Made by a program: the position numbers and the translations under genes. Below are positions 53,258 to 62,181 of a stretch of 64,000 bases of DNA, in pieces. The notes beneath the pieces are model-generated. The model was not told the origin of the DNA, did no database searches, and saw only the letters and a list, made by a program, of their open reading frames with translations. This DNA is from CBDIHP01 sp965279195 (lineage in GTDB: Bacteria > Planctomycetota > Planctomycetia > Isosphaerales > Isosphaeraceae). Numbering within the stretch: the stretch's first letter is position 1; every line of letters begins with the position of its first letter. The stretch lies in contig CBDIHP010000035.1 in the NCBI GenBank assembly GCA_965279195.1, positions 149,637 to 213,636 of the forward strand, in the 5' to 3' direction.

Positions 53258-54751
53258 TCAGCCCCGGGCGCCCTTCCTGGCGGCCGTTTCGAGCAGGTTC
53301 ACGAGGGTCCGGACGAAGCAGCCGGATCCGCCGGAGTCGCGGGTGGCGCCGTCGGAATCGGCCCAGCTCGGGCCGGCGATGTCGAGGTGGACCCAGGGGG
53401 TCGAGGCCACGAACTGCTCCAGGAACTTCGCCGCCGTGATCGACCCGCCCCACTTGCCGCCGACGTTCTTGAGGTCGGCCACCGGGCTCTTGAGCTGGTC
53501 GCGGTAGTCGTCGTCCAGGGGCATCCGCCAGGTCCGCTCGCCGGTCGCCTTCGACGCCGCCCGGACCTCCTCGGCGAACGCGTCGTCGTTGCTGAACAGC
53601 CCTGCGACCTTCGTCCCGAGCGCCACCATGCAGGCGCCGGTCAGGGTGGCCAGGTCGAGAATCTTCGCCGGGCTCTGCTCGACGGCGTAGCTCAAGGCGT
53701 CGGCCAGGATCAGCCGCCCCTCGGCGTCGGTGTTCATGATCTCGACCGTCTTGCCGTTCCGCATCTTGAGGACGTCGCCCAGCTTCATGGCCCTGCCGTT
53801 GACCATGTTCTCGGTCAGGGCCAGGTAGCCGACCACGTTCACCGGCAGGTCGAGCCTCGCGACGGCGACCATCGTCGCCAGCACGACGGCGGCGCCCGTC
53901 ATGTCGGACTTCATGTCTTCCATCGACGCGCTCGGCTTGAGCGACAGCCCGCCGGAGTCGAACGTCACCCCCTTGCCGACGAGCGCGATCGTCGGGGCGT
54001 CGCCGCCGTTCTTGTACTCCAGGATCACGAACGCCGGGGGCTCCTCCGAGCCGGCCGCGACGCCGAGCAGCCCGCCGAAGCGCTCGGAGCGGATCCGGGT
54101 CTCGTCCCAGACCTCGACCTTCACCCCGGCCGCCTCGCCCGCCACCTTCGCCCGAGCGGCCAGGTTCTCTGGGGGCTTCTCCGACGGCGGGGTGTTCACG
54201 AGCAGGCGGGCCAGGTTGACCGCCTCGCCGACGATCCCCCCGCGCTTGACGGCCTGCGTGATCGACTCCAGGTCGGAGTCGGGATTGCTGGCGACGGCGG
54301 TGAGGCTCTGGAATTCGTGCCGGTTCGGCTCGGACTTGCGGACGTCGGGCCCCTTGGTGCCGACGGTCAGCCCTTCGAACAGGGCCGAGGTGATGGGGGG
54401 CGAGCCGCCCGAGTCGGGCAGGACGATCGCGACCCGGTCGCGTTTCTTGGACGCCAGCCGCTTGGCAGCGGCCACGCCGACGAGGTAGGCCACCCCGGCG
54501 TCGAACTTCTCGCGGCTCCCCAGCCCGACCAGGATCGCGGCGCGGACCTTGAGCCCGGCCGGGGCCCAGAGCACGGTCGATTCCGAGATGGACGTGGGGA
54601 GGTCCTTGGAGTCGATCAACCCCTGGATCAGCCCGGCCAGTTCGGAGCCCTGGTAGGCGGAGGGGGGCTGGGCGTCGCCGTCGAAGGCGCCGATGATGAG
54701 CCAGTCGGCGTCAACGTCCCGGATCGGCTGGCAGACGGCGTGCAGTTCCAT
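53258..54751 (-). CDS. pepA: Leucyl aminopeptidase (M17, cytosol aminopeptidase)
   Basis: The 497-residue enzyme removes N-terminal residues, preferably Leu, from peptides in the cytoplasm and uses two metal ions. The M17 signature NTDAEGRL is at about 335-342. The metal and catalytic residues appear in LVGKGVTFDSGGLSLKP (Lys, Asp) and MKSDMTGAA. The length matches E. coli PepA (503). The gene is divergent from the PEGA lipoprotein gene and 191 bases upstream of the kinase gene on the same strand; no joint role is suggested. Confidence 0.95.
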   Translation of the reverse strand: MELHAVCQPIRDVDADWLIIGAFDGDAQPPSAYQGSELAGLIQGLIDSKDLPTSISESTVLWAPAGLKVRAAILVGLGSREKFDAGVAYLVGVAAAKRLASKKRDRVAIVLPDSGGSPPITSALFEGLTVGTKGPDVRKSEPNRHEFQSLTAVASNPDSDLESITQAVKRGGIVGEAVNLARLLVNTPPSEKPPENLAARAKVAGEAAGVKVEVWDETRIRSERFGGLLGVAAGSEEPPAFVILEYKNGGDAPTIALVGKGVTFDSGGLSLKPSASMEDMKSDMTGAAVVLATMVAVARLDLPVNVVGYLALTENMVNGRAMKLGDVLKMRNGKTVEIMNTDAEGRLILADALSYAVEQSPAKILDLATLTGACMVALGTKVAGLFSNDDAFAEEVRAASKATGERTWRMPLDDDYRDQLKSPVADLKNVGGKWGGSITAAKFLEQFVASTPWVHLDIAGPSWADSDGATRDSGGSGCFVRTLVNLLETAARKGARG

Positions 54752-54860
54752 GGTGTCGAGCGTTCCCGGTCGGCGCGGCGGGTCGGAATTGGGGGAGACG
54801 CCCGTCTCCGGGTGTCGTCCGGGCCATCTTGGCGATTCGAGCGGTCAGCGCCAAGCCGCC

Positions 54861-54889
54861 TTGCCGGGTTGGGGGACTCCTGCTAGACT
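54861..54889 (+). promoter_or_regulatory. Promoter of the PEGA lipoprotein gene
   Basis: TTGCCG (54861-54866), a 17-base spacer and TAGACT (54884-54889) lie in the divergent gap, about 170 bases before the ATG at 55059. The remainder of the 307-base gap shows no gene. Confidence 0.5.
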
Positions 54890-55058
54890 CCCGCCCGACT
54901 GCCAGGGAGGGCAGGATCCCCCGCCCGCCCTGCAGACCGAACTCACCTCGCCGGTCGCCCCGCAACACGCCCCGCACCCCCGGCCCGATCGAGTCCGAAG
55001 CCCGAGTCGAGGATCGCCCCGAGCGATCGGCGACCCGCGCCGCCCTGGAGTGCCGGTG

Positions 55059-55529
55059 ATGTTGAGCGATTCAGCCTGGCGGATTCGGCGACGACTTGCC
55101 TGGACCGCGATGGCCTTGATGGCGGTCGTCGGTGCCTCGGGCTGCGTCGAGCGGCGGTACACCATCCGGTCCGACCCGCCCGGCGCGCTCGCGATCGTCA
55201 ACGGCGAGGAGATCGGCACGACCCCGGTCTCCCACAGCTACACCTACTACGGTGCCCGCAACATCCGCCTCCAGCGCGAAGGGTACAAGACCCAGGACAT
55301 CGTCGAGGACATGAAGGCCCCCTGGTACGACAACGTCGCCACGGAGTTCTTCACCGAGAACCTGGTCCCGTTCACCATCCGCGACGAGCGCGAATACGTG
55401 TACAAGATGGAGCCGGTCGAGCCGGAGAACCCGGCCGAGCTGATGAACCGGGCCGACAACCTCCGCGCCGCCGGGCAGGCCCCGCCCCCCCCGCGCCGCA
55501 AGGGCCTCCTCGGCTTCTTCGGATTCTGA
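55059..55529 (+). CDS. PEGA-domain lipoprotein
   Basis: The 156-residue protein has a lipoprotein signal peptide with lipobox GASGC (Cys at about 29). A PEGA domain follows (about 33-70): YTIRSDPPGALAIVNGEEIG, then TPVSHSYTYYGARNIRLQRE, the typical order in proteins that bind or lie near the envelope surface. The chain ends in a Pro-rich basic tail RRKGLLGFFGF. GGAG eight bases upstream of ATG 55059 supports the start. PEGA function is not defined; surface placement is likely. Confidence 0.85.
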   Translation: MLSDSAWRIRRRLAWTAMALMAVVGASGCVERRYTIRSDPPGALAIVNGEEIGTTPVSHSYTYYGARNIRLQREGYKTQDIVEDMKAPWYDNVATEFFTENLVPFTIRDEREYVYKMEPVEPENPAELMNRADNLRAAGQAPPPPRRKGLLGFFGF

Positions 55530-55652
55530 CCCAGGGCCGACGCCCGACCTCTCACGCCGCTTCCAGACCTGATTTTCCAACCTCGACGCCAGGCAACCCG
55601 GGCAACGGAATGCCGTCTGCGTAGTGCAACTCCCAGGGAAGGGGGTCCGCCA

Positions 55653-56564
55653 GTGAGTCTCGACGTCGCCGCCATCCAGATGGGGTCCGAACCCTTGGCC
55701 GTCGAGGACAACCTCGACCGGGCCGACCATTACCTACTCGAGGCCCACCGCAGCGGCGTGGGCCTGGCCGTCCTTCCCGAGATGTTCAACACCGGCTACG
55801 GCGCCCAGCCCGACTACTCCCCCTACGCCGAGGACATCGAGGGCCCGACCCTCGACCACCTCTCGGAACGATCCCGCGAGTGGGGCATGATGATCGCCGC
55901 CGGGTTCGTCGAGCACGACGGCCGGCACATCTACGACTCGCTCGCCCTCGTCCTGCCCGACGGCTCCCGGCACGTCTACCGCAAGCGGCATCTCGTGTTC
56001 TGGGAAGGCTTTCGGTTCCACCCCGGCGACCGGCCCACGGTGGTCAAGACCCCCTACGGTCGGATCGGCCTGGCGATCTGCGCCGACATGATCTACCGGG
56101 GGGTCTGGGAAGGTTATCGCCACCACATCGACCTCGCGGTGATCTCCTCCGCCTGGCCGGACTTCGCCGACCGCGAGTCGGGCCGGAAGCACTGGCTGTT
56201 CGGGCACATCGGCCCCTACGCCGGGATCATCCCCGGCCGGGTCGCCCACGACCTCGGCGTGCCGGTGATATTCGCGAACCAGTGCGGTGAGACGAGCACC
56301 ATGATTCCCATCATGCGTAAGCGGATTCTCGACCGCTTCGCGGGAATGAGCAGCATTTGTGACGGCCTGCGCAGCGAACCGGTCGTCGCGGGAATTGAAG
56401 AAGCACTCTTGATCGGCAACGTCAGCCCCGCCGGGCGCGGAGGAGCCACCCTATGTTTTACGTCCCGCTCGGGCCAAGAGGCCCCATCATCCGGTTCGGA
56501 GCCTGGATCGCCGGTCGCGTCGGCTGGTGCTTCTATTGGCACCAGAGCCGTCGACGTGGCATGA
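55653..56564 (+). CDS. Carbon-nitrogen hydrolase (nitrilase superfamily)
   Basis: The product of 303 residues has the family's Glu-Lys-Cys triad: Glu in LPEMFNTG, Lys in YRKRHLVFWE and Cys in AICADMIYR. These enzymes hydrolyse amides or nitriles in the cytoplasm, releasing ammonia. GTG 55653 is the start giving the usual N-terminus. The last 40 residues are low-complexity and beyond the family fold. A neighbour 130 bases downstream encodes asparagine synthase, another amide/ammonia enzyme, but a hairpin between argues against a common transcript. Substrate unknown. Confidence 0.88.
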   Translation: MSLDVAAIQMGSEPLAVEDNLDRADHYLLEAHRSGVGLAVLPEMFNTGYGAQPDYSPYAEDIEGPTLDHLSERSREWGMMIAAGFVEHDGRHIYDSLALVLPDGSRHVYRKRHLVFWEGFRFHPGDRPTVVKTPYGRIGLAICADMIYRGVWEGYRHHIDLAVISSAWPDFADRESGRKHWLFGHIGPYAGIIPGRVAHDLGVPVIFANQCGETSTMIPIMRKRILDRFAGMSSICDGLRSEPVVAGIEEALLIGNVSPAGRGGATLCFTSRSGQEAPSSGSEPGSPVASAGASIGTRAVDVA

Positions 56565-56570
56565 TAAAGA

Positions 56571-56592
56571 ACCCGGAGAGACTTCTCCGGGT
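56571..56592. terminator. Hairpin after the carbon-nitrogen hydrolase gene
   Basis: A perfect nine-base stem (ACCCGGAGA with TCTCCGGGT) around a GACT loop begins seven bases after the stop codon. On the plus strand it is followed by CGTGACATTT, and on the minus strand by a T-richer TCTTTATCAT. Confidence 0.6.
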
Positions 56593-56693
56593 CGTGACAT
56601 TTCAGGAGCGCCGGGCCCATCATGGCCCCCACATCCGCCCGCACACCGCGAGCCCGGCGACCTACCGTCCGAGGTCCGTGGAGTCCTGAGCCG

Positions 56694-58670
56694 ATGTGTG
56701 GAATTGCCGGAGCGATCGACCTCACCGGGGAGCGCGAGTTCCCCCTGGCTCGGCTCCTGGCGATGACGGGCGCGATCGTCCACCGGGGGCCCGACGACGA
56801 GCATGTCCACCGCGAGCCGGGCGTCGCCCTCGGGGCGCGTCGGCTCTCGATCGTCGACCTCGCCGGCGGACGCCAGCCGATCGCCAACGAGGACCAGTCG
56901 ATCTGGGTCGCCTTCAACGGCGAACTCTTCGAGTACCCCGAACTCCGGCAGGAACTCCTCGCCCGGGGCCACACGCTCACGACCCGTTGCGACACCGAGG
57001 CCTGGGTCCACCTCTACCAGGACCGCGGCCTCGACATGTTCGAGAAGGCCCGCGGCCAGTTCGCCGTCAGCCTCTGGGACCGCCCCAACCGCCGCCTCAT
57101 CCTCGGCCGCGACCGCGTCGGCATCTGCCCGCTCTACTACGTCGAGCGCGACGGCTGGCTGCTCTGGGGCTCCGAGATCAAGTCGCTGCTCTCCTCCGGG
57201 CTGGTCAAGGCCGCGCCCGACGCCAAGGGGATCGACCACCTCTTCTCGTTCTTCTGCGCCGGCACCACACGCACCTTCTTCGAGGGCATCAAGTCGCTGC
57301 CCCCCGGCCACTTCCTCGACGTCAAGGACGGCCGGGTCGAGCTCAAGCAATACTGGGACCTGAACTTCCCCGACGCCGGCCAGGAACGCCGGCTCGACGA
57401 CCCCACGCCGCTGATCGACGAGTTCGAGCACCTGCTGCGGCAGTCGGTCGAGCGTCGCCTCCGGGGCGACGTGCCGGTGGTCAGCTACATCTCCGGCGGC
57501 CTCGATTCCACGGTCGTCCTCGGCCTCAGCTCCCGCCAGCGCGGGCACGCGGTGCCGTCGTTCACGATCGGCCTGGACAACGCGGGCCCGGATGAACGGT
57601 CGGAATCGGCCGAGTCGGCCGGCGTGCTCGGGTCCAAGCTGACGACCGTCGTGATGAACCGGGCCGAGATCGCCGACAGCTTCCCCGAGCTGGTCCTCGC
57701 CGCCGAGGGCCCGGTGCTCGACACCTCGTGCGCCTGCCTGATGCGACTGGCCCGAGCGGTCCACGACCAGGGCTACAAGGTCGCGCTCACGGGCGAGGGG
57801 GCCGACGAGGCGCTGGCGGGGTACGTCTGGTTCAAGTCGCAGAAGGTCCGCAACTCGATCGGGGCGAAGCTCGGCCCGTTCCTGCCGAAACTGACCCGTT
57901 CACTGCTGTTCGCGGCCGTCGGCGGCGGCCGGCCGGAACTTCGTCCGCCCCTGCTCGGCGTCGCGGGCACCCGCCCGGCGCAGCAGGATATGTACGAGCT
58001 GATCGGCCAGGCCCGGCCGATCCTCTACACCCCCGAGATGTGGTCGCGGATCGGCGAGACCAGCCCCTACGACGACCTCAACATCGCCAACCCGAACATC
58101 GCCCGCTGGCATCCGCTCAACCAGTCGCTCTACGTCGGCTACAAGGTGATGCTCGCCGGCCTGCTGATGATCTCCAAGGGCGACCGGATCGCGATGCACT
58201 CGTCGGTCGAGGCGCGTTACCCGTTCCTCGACGACGATGTCATCAACTTCTGCGCCTCCCTGGATCCGAACTACAAGCTCCGGGGGATGAAGGAGAAGTG
58301 GATCCTCCGCCAGGTGGCCGCGCGGACCCTGCCGGACCGGATCGCCAACCGCCCCAAGACCATGTTCCGGGCCTCCTTGAGCCAGACCTTCATCGGCCCG
58401 CACAGGCCGAGGTGGGTCGACCAGCTCCTCAGCCCCGAATCGCTGCGGAAGACCGGCTACTTCGACCCCAGGGTCGTCCACGCCGAGATCCACAAGCAGG
58501 GGACAATCCCCCGGATCACCGCCCGGCGGTTCGTGATGGACGTCGCGCTGACCTGCGTCGTCAGCTCCCAGCTCTTCCACCACCTCTACTTCGGCGGCGG
58601 CCTCTGCGACCTCCCCCACTGGACCCCCGGGCCGATCGAGGAAGTCCCCTCGCTCGCCCTCACGGCGTGA
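56694..58670 (+). CDS. asnB: Asparagine synthase (glutamine-hydrolysing)
   Basis: The 658-residue enzyme has an N-terminal class II glutaminase domain. Cys2 (MCGIAGAIDL) is the nucleophile and HRGPDDE, FNGELFEY follow. The synthetase domain has the ATP-pyrophosphatase loop SGGLDS (about 268-273) and later LTGEGADEALAGY. ATG 56694 is fixed by the need for Met-Cys at the N-terminus; the open frame runs 24 codons further upstream. It would make Asn from Asp, although longer AsnB-like enzymes may amidate other carboxylates, for example in cell-surface sugars. Insertions at about 400-440 are not typical of E. coli AsnB. Confidence 0.92.
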   Translation: MCGIAGAIDLTGEREFPLARLLAMTGAIVHRGPDDEHVHREPGVALGARRLSIVDLAGGRQPIANEDQSIWVAFNGELFEYPELRQELLARGHTLTTRCDTEAWVHLYQDRGLDMFEKARGQFAVSLWDRPNRRLILGRDRVGICPLYYVERDGWLLWGSEIKSLLSSGLVKAAPDAKGIDHLFSFFCAGTTRTFFEGIKSLPPGHFLDVKDGRVELKQYWDLNFPDAGQERRLDDPTPLIDEFEHLLRQSVERRLRGDVPVVSYISGGLDSTVVLGLSSRQRGHAVPSFTIGLDNAGPDERSESAESAGVLGSKLTTVVMNRAEIADSFPELVLAAEGPVLDTSCACLMRLARAVHDQGYKVALTGEGADEALAGYVWFKSQKVRNSIGAKLGPFLPKLTRSLLFAAVGGGRPELRPPLLGVAGTRPAQQDMYELIGQARPILYTPEMWSRIGETSPYDDLNIANPNIARWHPLNQSLYVGYKVMLAGLLMISKGDRIAMHSSVEARYPFLDDDVINFCASLDPNYKLRGMKEKWILRQVAARTLPDRIANRPKTMFRASLSQTFIGPHRPRWVDQLLSPESLRKTGYFDPRVVHAEIHKQGTIPRITARRFVMDVALTCVVSSQLFHHLYFGGGLCDLPHWTPGPIEEVPSLALTA

Positions 58671-58676
58671 CACTTT

Positions 58677-58701
58677 GGAGTGCGGAAGCACGGCTTCCGC
58701 C
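58677..58701. repeat. Family C half element
   Basis: GGAGTGCGGAAGCACGGCTTCC starts six bases after the asparagine synthase stop codon and matches the left end of the 165- and 141-base elements. The other parts are absent. A family B element follows at 58761, so the 310-base gap up to the Dtd gene is mainly repeat sequence. Confidence 0.65.
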
Positions 58702-58760
58702 TTCGGAACGCTGACGTCTCCGGTGACCCTTCCATTCGACTACGCGTGGCGACGGCCAAA

Positions 58761-58928
58761 GCGCTGGGCGCGGGTCTCCCGACCCCGCCCCAACCGTCGC
58801 CGCGCCACACCACCAAACCTGGTCTCCAGACCGGTTCCCAGGCCTGGCCGAAAACGGGGCGGGAGACCCGGTTCGATGGTGCAACTTCTCAGGCTGGTCG
58901 CGGGGTCTGGAGACCCTCGCCCAGCGCG
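58761..58928. repeat. Family B palindromic element, copy 3
   Basis: The outer arms near 58761-58791 (GCGCTGGGCGCGGGTCTCC...) and 58900-58928 are inverse copies. The inner arms GGTCTCCAGACCGG and GGGAGACCCGG lie near 58820 and 58860. Length and order agree with the copies at 46791 and 61089. Confidence 0.8.
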
Positions 58929-58980
58929 TCGGGCACTGGACACGTTGACGTTCGGGTGTTGTTCATTCAAGAGCAATCGA

Positions 58981-59430
58981 ATGCGAACCGTCCTCCAGCG
59001 CGTCAGTCGGGCCCAGGTCACCGTGGACGGGCGGATCACGGGCCAGATCGGCCAGGGGTGGCTGGTCTTTCTGGGTGTGGCGAAGGGCGATACCGACGAC
59101 GACGCCCTCAAGCTGGCCGACAAGGTCGTGGGGCTGCGGGCGTTCGAGGACGACCAGGGCAAGATGAACCTGTCGGTGCTCGACATCGCCGGCGGCGTGC
59201 TGGTCGTCAGCCAGTTCACCCTGCTCGGCGACTGCCGGGGCGGCCGGCGTCCCAGCTTCACCGAGGCCGCCCCGCCCGAGGAGGCCGAGCGGCTCTACGA
59301 GGCCTTCGCCGCCAGGGTCGCCGACCTGGGTCCGGCCGTCGGCAAGGGGGTCTTCCGGGCCGACATGAAGGTCGAACTCGTCAATGACGGCCCGGTCACC
59401 CTGCTCCTGGACAGCCGCAAGGCGTTCTGA
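58981..59430 (+). CDS. dtd: D-aminoacyl-tRNA deacylase
   Basis: The 149-residue enzyme removes D-amino acids, and misloaded Gly, from tRNA and so protects translation. It has the two family motifs: SQFTL (about 78-82) and GPVT in NDGPVTLLLDS near the C-terminus. The length is typical (145-150). ATG 58981 is the only start with a normal N-terminus (MRTVLQRVSRAQVTVDG). It is probably co-transcribed with the FGGY kinase 115 bases downstream, although the two enzymes have no known link. Confidence 0.96.
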   Translation: MRTVLQRVSRAQVTVDGRITGQIGQGWLVFLGVAKGDTDDDALKLADKVVGLRAFEDDQGKMNLSVLDIAGGVLVVSQFTLLGDCRGGRRPSFTEAAPPEEAERLYEAFAARVADLGPAVGKGVFRADMKVELVNDGPVTLLLDSRKAF

Positions 59431-59545
59431 GGCCGACGCGGCCCACTTGCCACTTGGTCCCCGCCCGGGTCGTGATATCCTCTTGGGGTCGCGGCGGTCC
59501 GGGGTGGTGCCGCCGCCGGACCCTCGCAGCGGGACGTGAAGCGCC

Positions 59546-61054
59546 ATGTCGGATACGTATGTTCTGGGCCTCGACCTGGGGACCCAGTCCCTCCGAGCGG
59601 CCATCGTGGACCTCAAGGGCCGGACCGTCGCCTACGGCGTCACGCCCGTCGAGACCACCTACCCCAAACCCGCCTGGGCCGAGCAGCGGCCGGCCGACTG
59701 GTGGGACGCGGCGAAGACGTCGACGGCGAAGGCCCTGGCCCAGGGGAACATCCGGCCCGAGCAGATCGTCGGCATCGGCCTCGACTGCACCGCCTGCACC
59801 GTGATGGCCTCCGACCTCGCCGGCAACCCGCTCCGCTCGGCCCTGCTGTGGATGGACCAGCGGTCGGCGTTGGAGGCGGAGGAGATCAGCGCGACCGGCG
59901 ACCCGATCCTGAGGTACGTCTCCGGCCGGGTCTCTCCCGAGTGGATGCTGCCCAAGGCCCTCTGGCTCAAGCGGCACGACAGGACGACCTACGACCGGGC
60001 CGACCGGCTGGTCGAATGCACGGATTGGATGATGTTCAAGCTCACGGGCGAGTGGACGCTGTCCCTGAACCACGTCGCCGTGAAGTGGAACTACGCCCGC
60101 CCCGACGGCGGCTGGCCGGTCAAGATGATGGAGCGGGTCGGCCTGGGCGACCTCCTGGGCAAGTGGCCCGGGCGGATCGTCCCCCTGGCGCAGGGGGGCG
60201 CGACGCTCTCGGCCACGGCGGCGGCCGAGTTGGGTTTGAAGGCCGGGACGCCCGTCGCACAGGGCGGGATCGATGCGTATCTCGGGATGCTCGGCCTGGG
60301 GGCCACGGGCGACGGCGACCTGGCGGCCATCGTGGGTTCGAGCACCTGCCACCTGGCCCAGTCCAGGAACGGCGTCTTCGGCTCGGGTGCCGCCGGGTGC
60401 TATCCCGACGCGACGGTCGAGGGGCTCTACACGATCGAGGCCGGGCAGACGGCGACGGGGTCGATCCTCGACTGGTACCGCCGCCACTTCGCCGGCCGCG
60501 AGCAGGAGGAGGCCGAGCGGCGCGGTGTGAACGTGTTCGAGGTCCTCGACGAGCAGGCCGCCGCCACCCCGCCGGGGGCCGACGGCCTGGTCGTCCGCGA
60601 CGACTGGCAAGGGAACCGCTCGCCCTACAAGAACCCCAAAGCCCGGGGCATCATCTCGGGCCTCTCGCTGTCACACGGGCCCGGTCATATCTTCCGGGCC
60701 TTGTATGAGGCCACCGCCTGCGGGACCCGGCACATCATCGAGGACGCCTCGGCCCACGGCCTGGACGTCCAGCGGGTGTTCGTCGGAGGCGGCGGGGCCA
60801 AGTCGGCCCTCTGGCTCCAGATCCACGCCGACGTTCTCCAACGCCCGATCCACCTGACCCGCGAGACCGAGTCCTGCGCCCTGGGCTCGGCCATGATCGC
60901 CGCCGTCGCCGCCGGCCTCTACCCCGACTTCGACGCCGCCGCGACGGAAATGGTCGCCATTGAGCGTAAGGTCGACCCGAATCCCGCGAACAAGGACGTC
61001 TACGACGATCTGTTCGGGCGTTACGTTTCAACCTACGAACGGATGAATGGCTAG
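59546..61054 (+). CDS. FGGY-family carbohydrate kinase
   Basis: The 502-residue kinase has the family's N-terminal phosphate motif LGLDLGTQSLRAAIVD and the sugar-binding block GIGLDCTACTVMASDL. The C-terminal FGGY signature region reads VFVGGGGAKSALWLQIHADV, and the last conserved block is ETESCALGSAMIAAV. The length matches xylulokinase/ribulokinase. The substrate-side sequences (DCTACTV, WMDQRS) look nearer to ribulokinase-like than to glycerol kinases, but I do not assign a sugar. Cytoplasmic. No isomerase or sugar transporter gene lies nearby. Confidence 0.88.
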   Translation: MSDTYVLGLDLGTQSLRAAIVDLKGRTVAYGVTPVETTYPKPAWAEQRPADWWDAAKTSTAKALAQGNIRPEQIVGIGLDCTACTVMASDLAGNPLRSALLWMDQRSALEAEEISATGDPILRYVSGRVSPEWMLPKALWLKRHDRTTYDRADRLVECTDWMMFKLTGEWTLSLNHVAVKWNYARPDGGWPVKMMERVGLGDLLGKWPGRIVPLAQGGATLSATAAAELGLKAGTPVAQGGIDAYLGMLGLGATGDGDLAAIVGSSTCHLAQSRNGVFGSGAAGCYPDATVEGLYTIEAGQTATGSILDWYRRHFAGREQEEAERRGVNVFEVLDEQAAATPPGADGLVVRDDWQGNRSPYKNPKARGIISGLSLSHGPGHIFRALYEATACGTRHIIEDASAHGLDVQRVFVGGGGAKSALWLQIHADVLQRPIHLTRETESCALGSAMIAAVAAGLYPDFDAAATEMVAIERKVDPNPANKDVYDDLFGRYVSTYERMNG

Positions 61055-61088
61055 CAACGCCTCATGAAACGTCCCGCGCTGTCTGGCG

Positions 61089-61270
61089 GCGCTGGGCGAG
61101 GGTCTCCAGACCCCGCCCCCGGCCCCGGCCTGAGACGCGAGACGGCCGGACCGGGTCTCCAGACCCGTGGAATATCGCGCCGGGTCCGCATCGAACGGGT
61201 CTGGAGACCCGGTCCGGTGGTGCAGCGCGGCGGATGTTGGGGCGGGGTCGGGAGCCCCGCGCCCAGCGCC
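61089..61270. repeat. Family B palindromic element, copy 4
   Basis: The outer arms 61089-61120 and 61239-61270 (GCGCTGGGCGAGGGTCTCC and inverse) and the inner arms near 61151-61170 and 61193-61215 (CGGGTCTCCAGACCCG and inverse) form a cross-shaped fold. It is the most regular copy in the window. The 404-base gap also holds the terminator at 61315. Confidence 0.85.
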
Positions 61271-61314
61271 TCGGGCCCGGACCGGATCGGCAATCTGGGC
61301 AAATCCATCGGCGC

Positions 61315-61345
61315 AAAAAAGAACCCCCGGGAAGAAGCCCGGGGG
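61315..61345 (-). terminator. Intrinsic terminator for the small minus-strand gene
   Basis: CCCCCGGG (61324-61331) and CCCGGGGG (61338-61345) form a perfect eight-base stem. In the minus direction it is followed by TTC and a run of six T. It lies 113 bases after the stop of the gene at 61459-61746. Confidence 0.8.
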
Positions 61346-61458
61346 AGGTTCGGAGGGTCCCGCTCGATCCGATCGATTTCGGGGAGTTCGAGCGAACCGA
61401 CGGGGGGTCGCCGGCGTCTCTGTCTCACATCGGGTCGGAACCGATCCGGCCCTGGCGA

Positions 61459-61746
61459 TCAGGACGCCGCGGCGTCGGCCTCGCCACCCTTGCCGCGACG
61501 GCTGGGGACGGTGAGGTACGTCTGATGTTCCCATTGCCCGGACCAGGCCTGGCCGGCCCAGCGCTGGAGGGAGATCGCCTTGACCGTCGGACGGTCCTCG
61601 TCGCGGATCACCTCGCCCCAGGCGCCGGCGTAGGCCGCGCGGACCTGATCGGAGCTGCCGCCGTAGCAGAGAAGGCGCTCGCCACCCGGGGCCAGGCAGG
61701 CCACGGCGCGCCAGTCTTGAGCACCTGTCGTCTCGGTCATACTCAT
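61459..61746 (-). CDS. Small protein of unknown function
   Basis: The 95-residue product has ATG 61746 as start; earlier codons in the open frame look non-coding. The chain has an ordered core (WRAVACLAPGGERLLCYGGS, AYAGAWGEVI, VKAISLQRWAGQAW) and a charged end. No signal peptide or membrane helix is seen. The strand-turn-strand pattern and Trp content suggest a small folded domain. Its terminator is clear, which supports it being a real gene. The family is not recognised. Confidence 0.6.
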   Translation of the reverse strand: MSMTETTGAQDWRAVACLAPGGERLLCYGGSSDQVRAAYAGAWGEVIRDEDRPTVKAISLQRWAGQAWSGQWEHQTYLTVPSRRGKGGEADAAAS

Positions 61747-62181
61747 AGGAGCCAGTTTCCCCGCCCGTCGCGTCGGTCCGTGGGCATCGCGACCCCGGAA
61801 GGTCGGTCCGCCCGCGTGCGACGGGGCTTCACCACGTGGAATCACCAATGCGTCGCCACGACGTAGACACCCCGATGGGGACGCTCGCAAGCATCCCCTT
61901 GCAGGCGAAGGGCATCCGCGCCGTGGCCATTGACATTCTAGGAGCGTTCGCGACGCAGACAACTCCGCCAAGGGGGGAGCGGTCCACCTGAGGGCCCCGG
62001 GGGCATCGGCAGGGACACGCCCGGAAGGCGAGAGGGAGGAGTGGCCGGAAACCCGGGGCGTTGCCCGGGCCTCCGCTTCGTCGAGCTTGATCATGCGTCG
62101 TGAAAGCGATTCTAACGAGGCGATGACATCCAGGCGAATAAAATCCCGAAATTCTCGAACGCGAAAATCCGCGCGACGGGT
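61747..62181. other. 435-base gap without a recognised gene
   Basis: The gap lies between two minus-strand genes. It has short weak inverted repeats (CCCGGGGC and GCCCGGGC near 62050-62075) and an AT-richer part at 62090-62180. I see no gene, tRNA or good promoter. Confidence 0.4.

Noticed and set aside
61747..62181. A gene on the minus strand extending the small protein (61459-61746) to 62094
   Set aside because: The extra N-terminal 116 residues are Arg/Pro/Ser-rich without pattern, and the ordered protein begins at ATG 61746.
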